Notes: generated from the sequence alone by a model not told the origin. A stretch of DNA of 64,000 nucleotides from Paenibacillus_AP thailandensis (GCF_042685365.1 NZ_JBHUMY010000008.1:40054-104053), one strand, 5' to 3'. Shown: positions 34,016 through 41,726, counted from the first letter of the stretch. Numbers and translations: made by a program.

Positions 34016-35110
34016 TTACGGGGAAGGCGGCGCCCACGGCTGCCGGACCGTCCGGACGGCCGTCCCCCGCTCGATCGCCTCGCGCATCATAATCGCCAAA
34101 TATTGATCTTGCGCCGCTTCCGCAAAGCTATAAAAGGACGGGCCGCCTTGGGCATAATCGCCCATGGCCTGCAGCACGGCGGCCATCGCCAGCTCCTCGT
34201 CCGACAGGCGGGCAGGGGCAAACGGATTGCGGTACAGCCACCGTTCGCCGGCCAAAATGCCGACGTGATGGTAGCCTTCCAGATTGCCGTCATGGCCGGC
34301 ATCGATTCTTTGGAGCTCCGAGTATACGGGCGTTGCGTAATCGCTCATATAGCGGATCCGATCGTCCGCGATTTCGCCGCGGCTGCCTCTTACCAGCACC
34401 CTTCCGCTTCGAATCCAGGAAAAATACTGCTCGCGCGTAAAATCGTAAACCGCCGATTTGCCGCTCTCCTCAAAGCGAAACGCCGCAATGTCCTGAAGCT
34501 GATCGACGAACTCTTCCGCAGCCGGCGGCCCTTGCCGGCTTGGCCCCTTCAGGATGCGCGAGCCGAAACGGCTTCCTTGAATAACGGCATCCTCGAAGCC
34601 GACGCCAAGCAATTGCCGGATCAAGCTGACGCCATGATAATCATGAGCGGCCGACACCTGCGCATGCCATAGATCGCCCAGCTTGCCCGAGCGGGCAAAG
34701 GCCAGGCGGGCGGCATGCTTCGGCTGAAAAGCATACTGCTCGGCCACTTGAATGCGTGCGCCTTCGGGCAGCTTCCGATAGAGCGCCAGCAGCGCTTCCA
34801 GATCGGCCGCGGGCGGCGTTTCCGCCAGCACCGGTATGCCGCGCACGGCAAGCTCGGACATGAAATCCGGGCTTACGGTCCGCGGGACCGACAGCACCGC
34901 GAACGAACCGGACGCATGAGCTAGAAGCTCGTCCATCGTCCGATAGGTCCGGACGTTATATTTATTTTCGAGCCGCGCACCTTTCTCCGCATCCCGTACA
35001 AACATTCCGGTTATTCGAAAAAAATCGGGCAGCGCCGCGGCAATGCGAATATAAAATTCAGCTCGCCAGCCGCCGCCGATAATCATAAACGTAACGGGTT
35101 GTTTCGCCAT
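34016..35110 (-). CDS. Gfo/Idh/MocA family oxidoreductase
   Basis: 364-aa NAD(P)-dependent oxidoreductase: N-terminal Rossmann motif FMIIGGGWRAEFYIRIAAAL, the EKP-equivalent ETPPAAD near residue 104, and a C-terminal Gfo/Idh domain. The usual EKP lysine is replaced (AETPPA), so catalysis may differ. Probably acts on a sugar or inositol derivative; no pathway partner is adjacent. ATG 35110 follows GGGAGGAG. Confidence 0.87.
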   Translation of the reverse strand: MAKQPVTFMIIGGGWRAEFYIRIAAALPDFFRITGMFVRDAEKGARLENKYNVRTYRTMDELLAHASGSFAVLSVPRTVSPDFMSELAVRGIPVLAETPPAADLEALLALYRKLPEGARIQVAEQYAFQPKHAARLAFARSGKLGDLWHAQVSAAHDYHGVSLIRQLLGVGFEDAVIQGSRFGSRILKGPSRQGPPAAEEFVDQLQDIAAFRFEESGKSAVYDFTREQYFSWIRSGRVLVRGSRGEIADDRIRYMSDYATPVYSELQRIDAGHDGNLEGYHHVGILAGERWLYRNPFAPARLSDEELAMAAVLQAMGDYAQGGPSFYSFAEAAQDQYLAIMMREAIERGTAVRTVRQPWAPPSP

Positions 35111-35169
35111 TTTATCTCCTCCCAGCAACATGCCTCTAGTATAGCCCTGTCCCAACCCATTTCGCAAAA

Positions 35170-35206
35170 AAGAAAAATCCGACGGCAGCGGCAAGCCGGT
35201 CGGATT
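35170..35206 (-). terminator. Terminator of the NlpC/P60-like gene
   Basis: On the minus strand AATCCGACCGGC pairs with GCCGTCGGATT (one bulge), followed by TTTTTCTTTTTT. Confidence 0.85.
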
Positions 35207-35219
35207 CGTTCAAAAGTAT

Positions 35220-35795
35220 TTACGCCGAGATCGTTTGCGATTTCGAAGCGGCGCAAGCCTCCTGCTGTTTGGCGCGTATATAAGCTTGCAGCGGGCCTTG
35301 GTAGACCAGCTCAAGCAGCGGCGTATGCGGGAAATCGCCCGGACGCACGAGAAGCGGCGATTTGTTGACCAGATAAACGCCGCTTCGTTCAAACACGCTT
35401 GCGACGAACTGGGAGCAAAAATAAGCGTATTCCCTTTTCATCTGAATATTAAACAAGACGGCAAGAATGCCTAGGAAATTATAGCGGTATTGCGATTGAT
35501 TCATTTCCATATGCTCGATCAGCAGCCTCATCTGGGCATATTCGGCCTGCGTGACTTTGCAGCGGTATATGGCGCATGTGGCCTGCTTGAACAACGGACC
35601 GCGCATATCTTCCTTTACGAACCCGCCGATGAACGGGTTGTTCGGATTTTTGCGCCCAAAGCTGTATACTTCGTTTAATTGCTCGTCAAACGCAATCGAG
35701 GCATGATTTAACGGGTCCTTCGTAAAATACTTGATCGTCCTCGTAAACAAAGTCCCCGTATCCGTCAGAACGACAAACACTTCCAATTCCTTCAC
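35220..35795 (-). CDS. Conserved protein, YiiX/YebB-like NlpC/P60 fold (tentative)
   Basis: 191-aa soluble protein with a possible papain-like His-Cys pair: His in LNHASIAFDEQLNEVYSFGRK (about residue 31) and Cys in YAYFCSQFVASVFERSG. The order His before Cys fits the circularly permuted NlpC/P60 (YiiX/YebB) families, thought to cleave amide bonds in lipids or cell-wall material. The GTG at 35795 sits eight bases after GGAGG; an ATG at 35810 overlaps that ribosome site and is unlikely. Confidence 0.65.
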   Translation of the reverse strand: MKELEVFVVLTDTGTLFTRTIKYFTKDPLNHASIAFDEQLNEVYSFGRKNPNNPFIGGFVKEDMRGPLFKQATCAIYRCKVTQAEYAQMRLLIEHMEMNQSQYRYNFLGILAVLFNIQMKREYAYFCSQFVASVFERSGVYLVNKSPLLVRPGDFPHTPLLELVYQGPLQAYIRAKQQEACAASKSQTISA

Positions 35796-35810
35796 TATCT
35801 TAACCTCCAT

Positions 35811-36179
35811 ACAAGCCGCAACGGCGCTATCGTCCTGCCCCGAGACGATAGAAGCTCCGGCAGTAAAATTTACGCTGTCTTATAGACGTACAACTTCTAT
35901 ATGACCAACAACCGATGCTTATACATTACCTTACAATGCCAAACGATTAAACCAACCTAAGTAGAGAAATGTCCTCGACTTTGGTCCAGTTGTAATTCCT
36001 ATTCTACCGAAATATTCCAACCCTCTCAACCGGAGGCCCTTTCCATACCAGAAGATCTAATAAGTCCGTTTGCAAGAGGAAATGTGTCGAATGGTGGAGA
36101 AAAATAGTGGATAATGTTGTATTTTTATGGTATGTTGTTTGTGTAATTATAACAATTTAATAGGAAGGATGAACTAATC
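35811..36179 (+). other. Upstream region of the NHLP precursor operon
   Basis: About 370 bases, AT-rich toward the right, no gene. Holds the 13-base TGTCGAATGGTGG element at 36085-36097 and, further right, TATAAC-like -10 candidates with weak -35 boxes around 36120-36160. A promoter for the precursor operon must be here but cannot be fixed by eye. Confidence 0.55.
36085..36097 (+). promoter_or_regulatory. Spo0A-box element shared with the kinase gene
   Basis: TGTCGAATGGTGG, 82 bases before the first precursor start. Its first seven bases are a perfect Spo0A box (TGTCGAA). The identical 13-mer occurs on the minus strand upstream of the histidine kinase gene. Confidence 0.55.
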
Positions 36180-36422
36180 ATGACAGCAAACGCACTTATG
36201 CAAACTCAAATCATCGAAAAAGCATGGCAAGATGAGGACTTTAAACAACGCCTTATCTCCAATCCGAAAGAAACGTTGAAAGAAGCTTTCGGCATTCTTT
36301 TCCCCGACTCTCTTAAGATCAAAACAGTCGAAGAATCGACAGATGAAATTTACTTAGTTATTCCTCGCAATCCCGCTGAACAATTCGAAAATAAAGCTAG
36401 AATGGCCGCTCCATGGGACTGA
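36180..36422 (+). CDS. NHLP-type RiPP/pheromone precursor peptide 1
   Basis: 80-aa precursor with a nitrile-hydratase-alpha-like leader (NHLP): IIEKAWQDEDFKQRLISNPKETLKEAFGI (about 11-39) followed by TVEESTDEIYLVIPRNP. Only about 15 residues follow the leader, ending MAAPWD, with Trp79 next to last; there is no Gly-Gly site. The second precursor ends in the same way. It precedes an isoprenoid-synthase-like gene by 20 bases and is surely cotranscribed. By analogy with ComX, the C-terminal Trp is a candidate prenylation site; that is inference. AAGGA ten bases upstream. Confidence 0.85.
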   Translation: MTANALMQTQIIEKAWQDEDFKQRLISNPKETLKEAFGILFPDSLKIKTVEESTDEIYLVIPRNPAEQFENKARMAAPWD

Positions 36423-36442
36423 TTAAGGGAGCTAATTCCTAG

Positions 36443-37375
36443 ATGAAATTTGTTGATCAATATTGCAGCGAATGGAACATCTTATACGAGCAAGCTTTGG
36501 AGCTTGTTTCGAAATATAAGCATCCTCTGGATGCCAGAGCCAGACTTTATTTAGATCAGAGCCTCAATCCAAAAGAAAAAGACAATAAAAATTACATCTC
36601 ATATCTACTTCCTTACTGGATGACAGATATATCTGAAATACATCATGATATATGCAGAAAAATTTCATTAGCATGTGCTTTTGGCATGCTTTCTTTTTTT
36701 ATCCAGGATGATATTATGGATAACCCTAATTTTCAAAGTAAGGAAGACATCGTAGTTGCACAATTGTTTACCTTCGAAATGAACCGCTTGTTTCATGAAC
36801 TGTTTGAATCCGATTCTCCCTTCTGGCAACATTACAGACGGTATGTTGAGGAGTGGGCCGATGGCGTGAGCAACGAGTCCGACGAAGACTATTTCATAAA
36901 GTCGCCGCTCCTAGTCTCAAAAAAAGCAAGCCCTGTCAAATTAGGAAGTACCGCGGTACTTTTGCTTTCAGACCAAGCGGAGATGGTTCCCGTCGTTGAA
37001 AAAACAGTGAACTGGACACTAGTCTCTTTGCAAATGTCAGATGATTGGGTGGATTGGCAAGAGGATTTTAATAATGACGGCTACAATTGTTTGATTTCTC
37101 ATATTATTCATACTTATAAACCATACGCACCCCTCGATGAGAAAAAGATAAAAAATTATTTATTTGTACAAAGTGCACTTGACTCGTATGCAAATATAGC
37201 AGAACTAAACTTAAACAATGCCGTTTCCCTTGTCCCCGCTTTGTCAGACCTTCATGCCTTTCATAGAAGTTTAGTCATCGGATTGCGTGAAACAGCAAAT
37301 GAAATCGAACAAAATAAAAGGTCTATGCTATCAGGAGGATTTTACTATTACGTGAATAATTCAACAAATCAATAG
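36443..37375 (+). CDS. Class I isoprenoid-synthase-like protein (ComQ-like)
   Basis: 310-aa all-helical protein with two Asp-rich metal motifs of class I isoprenoid enzymes: DDIMD at 89-93 and DDWVDWQEDFNND at 200-212, the same layout as polyprenyl synthases and ComQ. ComQ of Bacillus subtilis uses this fold to attach an isoprenyl group to a Trp of the ComX pheromone. Being sandwiched between two precursors that end in Pro-Trp-Asp/Asn strongly suggests a peptide prenyltransferase rather than a lipid synthase. Codon use is AT-rich, unlike the flanking genes. Alternative: a terpene synthase making a separate product. GGGAG 11 bases before the ATG. Confidence 0.82.
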   Translation: MKFVDQYCSEWNILYEQALELVSKYKHPLDARARLYLDQSLNPKEKDNKNYISYLLPYWMTDISEIHHDICRKISLACAFGMLSFFIQDDIMDNPNFQSKEDIVVAQLFTFEMNRLFHELFESDSPFWQHYRRYVEEWADGVSNESDEDYFIKSPLLVSKKASPVKLGSTAVLLLSDQAEMVPVVEKTVNWTLVSLQMSDDWVDWQEDFNNDGYNCLISHIIHTYKPYAPLDEKKIKNYLFVQSALDSYANIAELNLNNAVSLVPALSDLHAFHRSLVIGLRETANEIEQNKRSMLSGGFYYYVNNSTNQ

Positions 37376-37449
37376 TGCTATTCTACCATTTTCATGATAA
37401 AATATATCTGAAATAAATCATTTCAGCCTGTTGAGAGGGTGTTATTCAC

Positions 37450-37689
37450 ATGTCAGTTGAAGAGGTTCGTAATCAAATTATTCAAAAAGCATGGGAGGAT
37501 GAACAATTTAAAGCGAGATTGCTTGAAGATCCCAGATCAACGATAGAAGAAATGTTCGGTTATTCGCTACCTTGGGACATTGAAATTACTGTTGTAGAGG
37601 AAACCAATAAACACTACTACATAGTTATTCCTCCTAATCCGGCCGATACAACAGAAGAAGCTTCCGTTATGGTTACTCCTTGGAACTAA
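37450..37689 (+). CDS. NHLP-type RiPP/pheromone precursor peptide 2
   Basis: 79-aa paralogue of precursor 1: IIQKAWEDEQFKARLLEDPRSTIEEMFGY, TVVEETNKHYYIVIPPNP, then a short tail ending MVTPWN with Trp78 next to last. The leader is well conserved while the 15-residue tail varies except for Pro-Trp, as expected for leader versus product. It begins 74 bases after the isoprenoid-synthase-like gene with GAGAGGG upstream; a CTGAAAT/ATTTCAG hairpin lies in the gap. Followed by a terminator shared with the convergent kinase gene. Confidence 0.85.
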   Translation: MSVEEVRNQIIQKAWEDEQFKARLLEDPRSTIEEMFGYSLPWDIEITVVEETNKHYYIVIPPNPADTTEEASVMVTPWN

Positions 37690-37693
37690 TAAT

Positions 37694-37727
37694 AAATGCG
37701 GCTCATAAGCGAAGAGCCGCATTTTTT
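37694..37727. terminator. Terminator between precursor 2 and the kinase
   Basis: AAATGCGGCTC/GAGCCGCATTT stem followed by T6 on the plus strand; the A run on the left side could serve the kinase as well. Confidence 0.88.
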
Positions 37728-39627
37728 AAATTTTTAACATTGGAAATTTTAATGTGACCTGAGTCCCTTTACCTTTTACACTATTATATTCAACATCTCC
37801 ATCCATGGACTTTATAATATTGAATGAAACCATTAAACCTAAACCAGTGCCACTATCCTTTTTAGAAAAATAGGGTTTACCAAGTTGTCTTAACTCATCT
37901 TCAGTCATTCCTTCTCCGTTATCTTTTATTACAATATAAACTTCTTCCAAATAAATATATCCGAAAACTTCAATTTTCCCTTGATTGGGCAAAGCTTCGA
38001 TACTGTTTTTAATAATGTTAATTATTGCTTGTTTAAATTTTGACGATACTCCCCTTATCCATAATTTTCCATTAAAATGAACCTTGAAACTTCCGTTGTT
38101 TTGTCGAGCCATCGGTGTCAGTATATCGATAATATGTTGAAATTCCTCATTCAAATTTAAATTAGTCATCTCTTCTTTTTGAGGTTTTGCAAAAGATAAA
38201 AAATCGTTGATGATTTCTGTAGCCCGATCTAGTTCATTTATGGCTAATGCCATATAGTTCTTCTCATTTAATTGAATGTTTTTTGAGCCAATTAACTGGA
38301 GAAATCCTCTTGTTACTTGCAAAGGATTGCGGACTTCATGGGCAACGGAAGCAGCGAGTTGGCTTATTACTTCCATTTTTCCGGATTTCTGCAATTCAAT
38401 ATTGAAAATTTCTAACTGCTGTGCGTACTCAGACGCTTTCCGGAAATTATCGTATATCATCTTGCCCAATACATATATAAAACATGATATTAGCACCAAA
38501 GCTCCCCACTTCCAAAAATAGAAGCGATGGTCTTGACCTTGTAAGTAAAACCAAAAAAGTTCCGTAGAGCAAATAACGAGAAAAGCTAATAAACCTCCAG
38601 AAATAATGATAGCATAATTATTTTTTTGTATAGATCGGACAAGCAGTACAGCGGCTATAACGATTACACTTGCTAACAACAATAGCAAATATAAAAATGT
38701 CATGAGGTGATACATATAACCGAAATATTTACTTTTAGTAATGATATCGAAAATAAAAGCAATTACATTCAAGACTCCTACGATGCTCGCTATTTTTATA
38801 AATTTGGAAATAATAGATTTTGGTCCTCTTCCAATAAAAGCTTCGAGAAAAATAAATAAAGAAATAGGAAGAATATTGGTCGATTGATCAAAAATATTCG
38901 TCCATAATTGTCCAAATGAGTCACGGTCCAAATAAGGAATTGTCCCATCCCCAATAATAATCAAGCCTGTTGTTAATATCAAGATTGCTAAAGAACTCCA
39001 GGCTTTATGAAAAGATCTCCCTATAAAAAGGAGACAAAATAACATCAAAAGTGATATTAGAATTAACGATGACCCAAGAATAATATCCGTTAGAATTGGT
39101 GTTAAATATTTTTTTTGCAATACCCTGTATTCATCAAAAATAATATTTTTAACAAGGAATGATTTATTCGGGTAACTTAAAAATACAAATAATTCTTTGT
39201 TAGAGTCCTCTGCCGTTAATGATAAAAGAAGCTTTCTTCGAGTTTGAACATAATCTCTTTCAGACGAGTATATTTCTTCCCCGTCGATATAAGCGTATAA
39301 ATTTTGACCAATGATCTCCTTTATGTACAACCCCGTTCGGTTACTTTCAATCGCAGGCAGCTTGATTTTGATCCATGCCGCGCGCACGTGTTCCGGCACC
39401 GGGTGCTTCTCCCCCGCATGGACGGGAAACCAACGTTGATGTTGAAGCGACGAGAGCCTGTCCGCCTTCGTTGATAAATCCGGACGCTCCTCCGCCCAGC
39501 TCATTTGCCACTCCGTAATGACCGTCTCTTCTTGTCCGTCTGCCGCAACCGCGAAGGAAGGCCGCCAAACGGTCGCAAGCGCAAATAGCAGCCAAAAAAT
39601 CAACGATAAACGCCCAAAACCTTTCAT
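37726..39627 (-). CDS. 7TMR-DISM sensor histidine kinase (HisKA type)
   Basis: 633 aa: signal peptide (cleavage near AVAAD, residue 28), extracytoplasmic beta-rich sensor to about 200 (7TMR-DISMED2-like), seven TM helices between about 205 and 395, then a HisKA domain with His430 in ASVAHEVRNPLQ and HATPase motifs IINIIKNSIEAL, DNGEGM and GTGLGL. The kinase half resembles sporulation kinases that feed the Spo0A phosphorelay. Next to a ComQ-like gene it takes the place of ComP and may sense the modified peptide. ATG 39627 follows GGAGGAG. The first 95 or so codons are GC-rich, the rest strongly AT-rich: a mosaic gene. Confidence 0.88.
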   Translation of the reverse strand: MKGFGRLSLIFWLLFALATVWRPSFAVAADGQEETVITEWQMSWAEERPDLSTKADRLSSLQHQRWFPVHAGEKHPVPEHVRAAWIKIKLPAIESNRTGLYIKEIIGQNLYAYIDGEEIYSSERDYVQTRRKLLLSLTAEDSNKELFVFLSYPNKSFLVKNIIFDEYRVLQKKYLTPILTDIILGSSLILISLLMLFCLLFIGRSFHKAWSSLAILILTTGLIIIGDGTIPYLDRDSFGQLWTNIFDQSTNILPISLFIFLEAFIGRGPKSIISKFIKIASIVGVLNVIAFIFDIITKSKYFGYMYHLMTFLYLLLLLASVIVIAAVLLVRSIQKNNYAIIISGGLLAFLVICSTELFWFYLQGQDHRFYFWKWGALVLISCFIYVLGKMIYDNFRKASEYAQQLEIFNIELQKSGKMEVISQLAASVAHEVRNPLQVTRGFLQLIGSKNIQLNEKNYMALAINELDRATEIINDFLSFAKPQKEEMTNLNLNEEFQHIIDILTPMARQNNGSFKVHFNGKLWIRGVSSKFKQAIINIIKNSIEALPNQGKIEVFGYIYLEEVYIVIKDNGEGMTEDELRQLGKPYFSKKDSGTGLGLMVSFNIIKSMDGDVEYNSVKGKGTQVTLKFPMLKI

Positions 39628-39670
39628 GCCCGCTCCTCCACGATGGTTAAATATTCCTAATTTAATCTTA

Positions 39671-39683
39671 CCACCATTCGACA
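39671..39683 (-). promoter_or_regulatory. Spo0A-box element upstream of the kinase
   Basis: TGTCGAATGGTGG on the minus strand, 43 bases before the kinase ATG; identical to the element upstream of precursor 1. Confidence 0.55.
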
Positions 39684-39712
39684 AACTTCGATATATCCAT
39701 TTTGCTCTTTCG

Positions 39713-39727
39713 CCATAATCATGATTA
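39713..39727 (+). promoter_or_regulatory. PerR-like box upstream of dps
   Basis: CCATAATCATGATTA matches the PerR consensus TTATAATNATTATAA at 10-11 of 14 fixed positions and lies between TTGCTC and TTAAAA, a possible promoter. dps/mrgA is a classic PerR target. Confidence 0.4.
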
Positions 39728-39832
39728 AAAACTGCAGCGGCTGGGTAAATAAAAAAGGAAACGGAAATGACCGTGCCAACCCTTGCATTCGGCATCGGTA
39801 TAGGCGTCACAATTTGGGAGGAGGATTATTCC

Positions 39833-40288
39833 TTGGCAACAGAGACGACGGCAAAACAAACGGTACAGCAAGCTTTGAACCTGCAGGTGGCCAACTGGTC
39901 GGTATTGTACACAAAGCTGCATCATTACCATTGGTATGTAAAAGGATCGCATTTCTACACGCTGCATGCCAAGTTCGAGGAGCTTTACGACGCGGCAGCC
40001 GATTATGTGGACGAATTGGCCGAGCGTCTGCTCGCGTTAAACGGCGAGCCGGCGTCGACCATGAGGGAGCAGCTGAACGTCGCGACGATCAAGGAAGCGG
40101 CCGGAGGCGAAACCGCCGAGGAGATGGTCACGCAGCTGATCCGCGACTTCAAGCAGATGTCGAAAGAGCTTTCCGCCGCGATCGAAGCGGCCGATTCGGA
40201 AGGCGACCAGCCTTCGGCCGATATGTTTACGGGCATTCAAGCTTCGGTCGAGAAGCATATTTGGATGCTTGCGGCTTTTGTCGGATAG
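39833..40288 (+). CDS. dps: Dps-family DNA-protecting ferritin-like protein
   Basis: 151-aa four-helix protein that oxidises and stores iron and protects DNA in starved or peroxide-stressed cells. Ferroxidase residues lie in LHHYHWYVKGSHFYTLHAKFEELYDAAADYVDELAERLLALNGEP, the Dps signature. The start is TTG 39833 with GGAGGAGG eight bases upstream; in-frame codons further up would give an atypical tail and lack a ribosome site. Followed by its own terminator. Confidence 0.93.
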   Translation: MATETTAKQTVQQALNLQVANWSVLYTKLHHYHWYVKGSHFYTLHAKFEELYDAAADYVDELAERLLALNGEPASTMREQLNVATIKEAAGGETAEEMVTQLIRDFKQMSKELSAAIEAADSEGDQPSADMFTGIQASVEKHIWMLAAFVG

Positions 40289-40316
40289 TTCGCATTCGGT
40301 TCATTCGCACGCAAGC

Positions 40317-40352
40317 AAAAAAACCGCGGGTATAAGCCGCACCCGCGGTTTT
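40317..40352. terminator. Bidirectional terminator after dps
   Basis: AAAACCGCGGGT/ACCCGCGGTTTT perfect stem with a 9-base loop; A and T runs on both sides. Confidence 0.9.
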
Positions 40353-40364
40353 CGCTATGTCCGT

Positions 40365-40478
40365 TTAATCGTCCTCCCAACGCTTGGAGTACGCTTTTTT
40401 GGTCACCCACAACGTCAGCCAAGTAATCACGACGACGATAATAACGGCGCTGATCCATACGCCCGCCGGAACTCCCAT
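40365..40478 (-). CDS. Small single-span membrane protein (37 aa)
   Basis: MGVPAGVWISAVIIVVVITW and a basic tail ending KRWEDD: one hydrophobic helix (about residues 7-26) and a charged C terminus. GGGAG lies three bases and GGAGG eleven bases before the ATG, and a bidirectional terminator follows. Codon use matches the host. No family recognised; likely a true small membrane protein of unknown function. Confidence 0.65.
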   Translation of the reverse strand: MGVPAGVWISAVIIVVVITWLTLWVTKKAYSKRWEDD

Positions 40479-40566
40479 CCGCTCCCGATCCTCCCGTCAT
40501 TAAGCTGCAGCTTGTATTAGCTCCTATGTTATCACAAGAGCGGCAACAATATGAGCAAAACTTCTA

Positions 40567-40630
40567 TCGAAGTCCTTCGAGGATGAGTGGCCGCGGTTTC
40601 GAAGCCCTCCGAGGATGAGCGGCCGCGTTC
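40567..40630. repeat. Two tandem 32-bp repeats
   Basis: Two adjacent copies (40567-40598, 40599-40630) starting TCGAAG and ending near GGCCGCG agree at 27 of 32 positions. The second copy overlaps the stop of the AglG-like permease gene. Confidence 0.7.
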
Positions 40631-41726
40631 ACCCCTTCACCGAACCTCCGAGCAGCCCGCGAACGAAATAGCGCTGCAGGGCGAAAAACACGGTCAGCGG
40701 CATCAGCATCGAGACGAAAGCCGCGGCCGTAAGCAAATGCCAGTCGTCGCCGCGCGACCCGACAAGGCCCGCGATCCGCATCGACAGCACCTGCACGTCC
40801 GGCTGGCTGCCGATAAAGACCAGCGACACGAGATAATCGTTCCACACCCACAGAAATTGAAAGATGCCGATGGATGCGATAGCGGGTACCGACAAAGGCA
40901 GGATAAGCCGCGTAAATACGGTAAAATGGCTGGCGCCGTCCATAAAAGCCGACTCGAACAGATCCTTGGGCAGCTGGCTGATAAACGTGTACATAAAATA
41001 GATCGTAAGCGGCAAGCCAAAGCCCGTATGGGCGATCCATATGCCAAGGTATGTCCCGTTCAGCCCAAGCTTGCCGTAATCCTGGAGAATCGGAATAAGG
41101 GCCACCTGCAGCGGCACGACCAGCAGCATGATGACGGCGACGAACATCGAGCGCCGCAGCGGAAACTTGAGCCAAGCGAACGCGTAAGCGGCAAACGTCG
41201 CAATAAGAATCGGAATAACGGTGGAAGGAACGGCCACAATAAGCGTATTTCGGAACGCCTGGGACAAGCCGCTTCCTTTTTCCGTTTTGACCGAGCCGTC
41301 CGGCATCGTAATGTTGTACGTCTTCCCCGTCAAGACGTTGTCGTAGTTGTCGAGCGTAAAACTCGCGTTAAACGTCCAGTCCCTCTCCTGCACCTGCACC
41401 GTCCTTGCCCGACGGTTCTCCCATATGAGCCGACGGCCGTCCTCGGTCGCCGCCCCGCTTCTCAGCTGATCGTCGGTATACGCGACACCGTTAATCTCGA
41501 TCGGCTCGCGCAGGTCGGTCTCCTTCGGCAGCTGCATCGTTTCTACCGTCCGATAAGCTTTGTGCGGGAATACCGTCCACCACCCCGTCTGCAGGATGTC
41601 TGCCGCCGGCCGAAAGGAAGAGACCAGTAGCCCGACGGTCGGGATCAGCCAGATGAAGCAGATGAAGCCGAGAACGAGGTTAATGACGGTTTTGGACGCG
41701 ATTTTTTTACGTTTGTATCCCATCAT
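40629..41726 (-). CDS. Alpha-glucoside-type ABC transporter permease (AglG-like)
   Basis: 365-aa MalG-family permease. After the first TM helix it has an unusual extracellular insertion of about 90 residues (roughly 45-145, through RDWTFNASFTLDNYDNVL), a hallmark of AglG-type permeases; then five TM helices with the EAA loop DLFESAFMDGASHFTVFTRLILPLSVP. Overlaps the AglF-like gene by 4 bases (ATGA). No ATPase gene nearby. Confidence 0.9.
   Translation of the reverse strand: MMGYKRKKIASKTVINLVLGFICFIWLIPTVGLLVSSFRPAADILQTGWWTVFPHKAYRTVETMQLPKETDLREPIEINGVAYTDDQLRSGAATEDGRRLIWENRRARTVQVQERDWTFNASFTLDNYDNVLTGKTYNITMPDGSVKTEKGSGLSQAFRNTLIVAVPSTVIPILIATFAAYAFAWLKFPLRRSMFVAVIMLLVVPLQVALIPILQDYGKLGLNGTYLGIWIAHTGFGLPLTIYFMYTFISQLPKDLFESAFMDGASHFTVFTRLILPLSVPAIASIGIFQFLWVWNDYLVSLVFIGSQPDVQVLSMRIAGLVGSRGDDWHLLTAAAFVSMLMPLTVFFALQRYFVRGLLGGSVKG

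Noticed and set aside
36443..37375. Calling the enzyme a farnesyl/geranyl diphosphate synthase for quinones
   Set aside because: Its second motif and length diverge from chain-length synthases and its neighbours are precursor peptides, not isoprenoid pathway genes.
40567..40630. Repeats considered as a CRISPR fragment
   Set aside because: The two units are adjacent with no spacer, and there are no cas genes.
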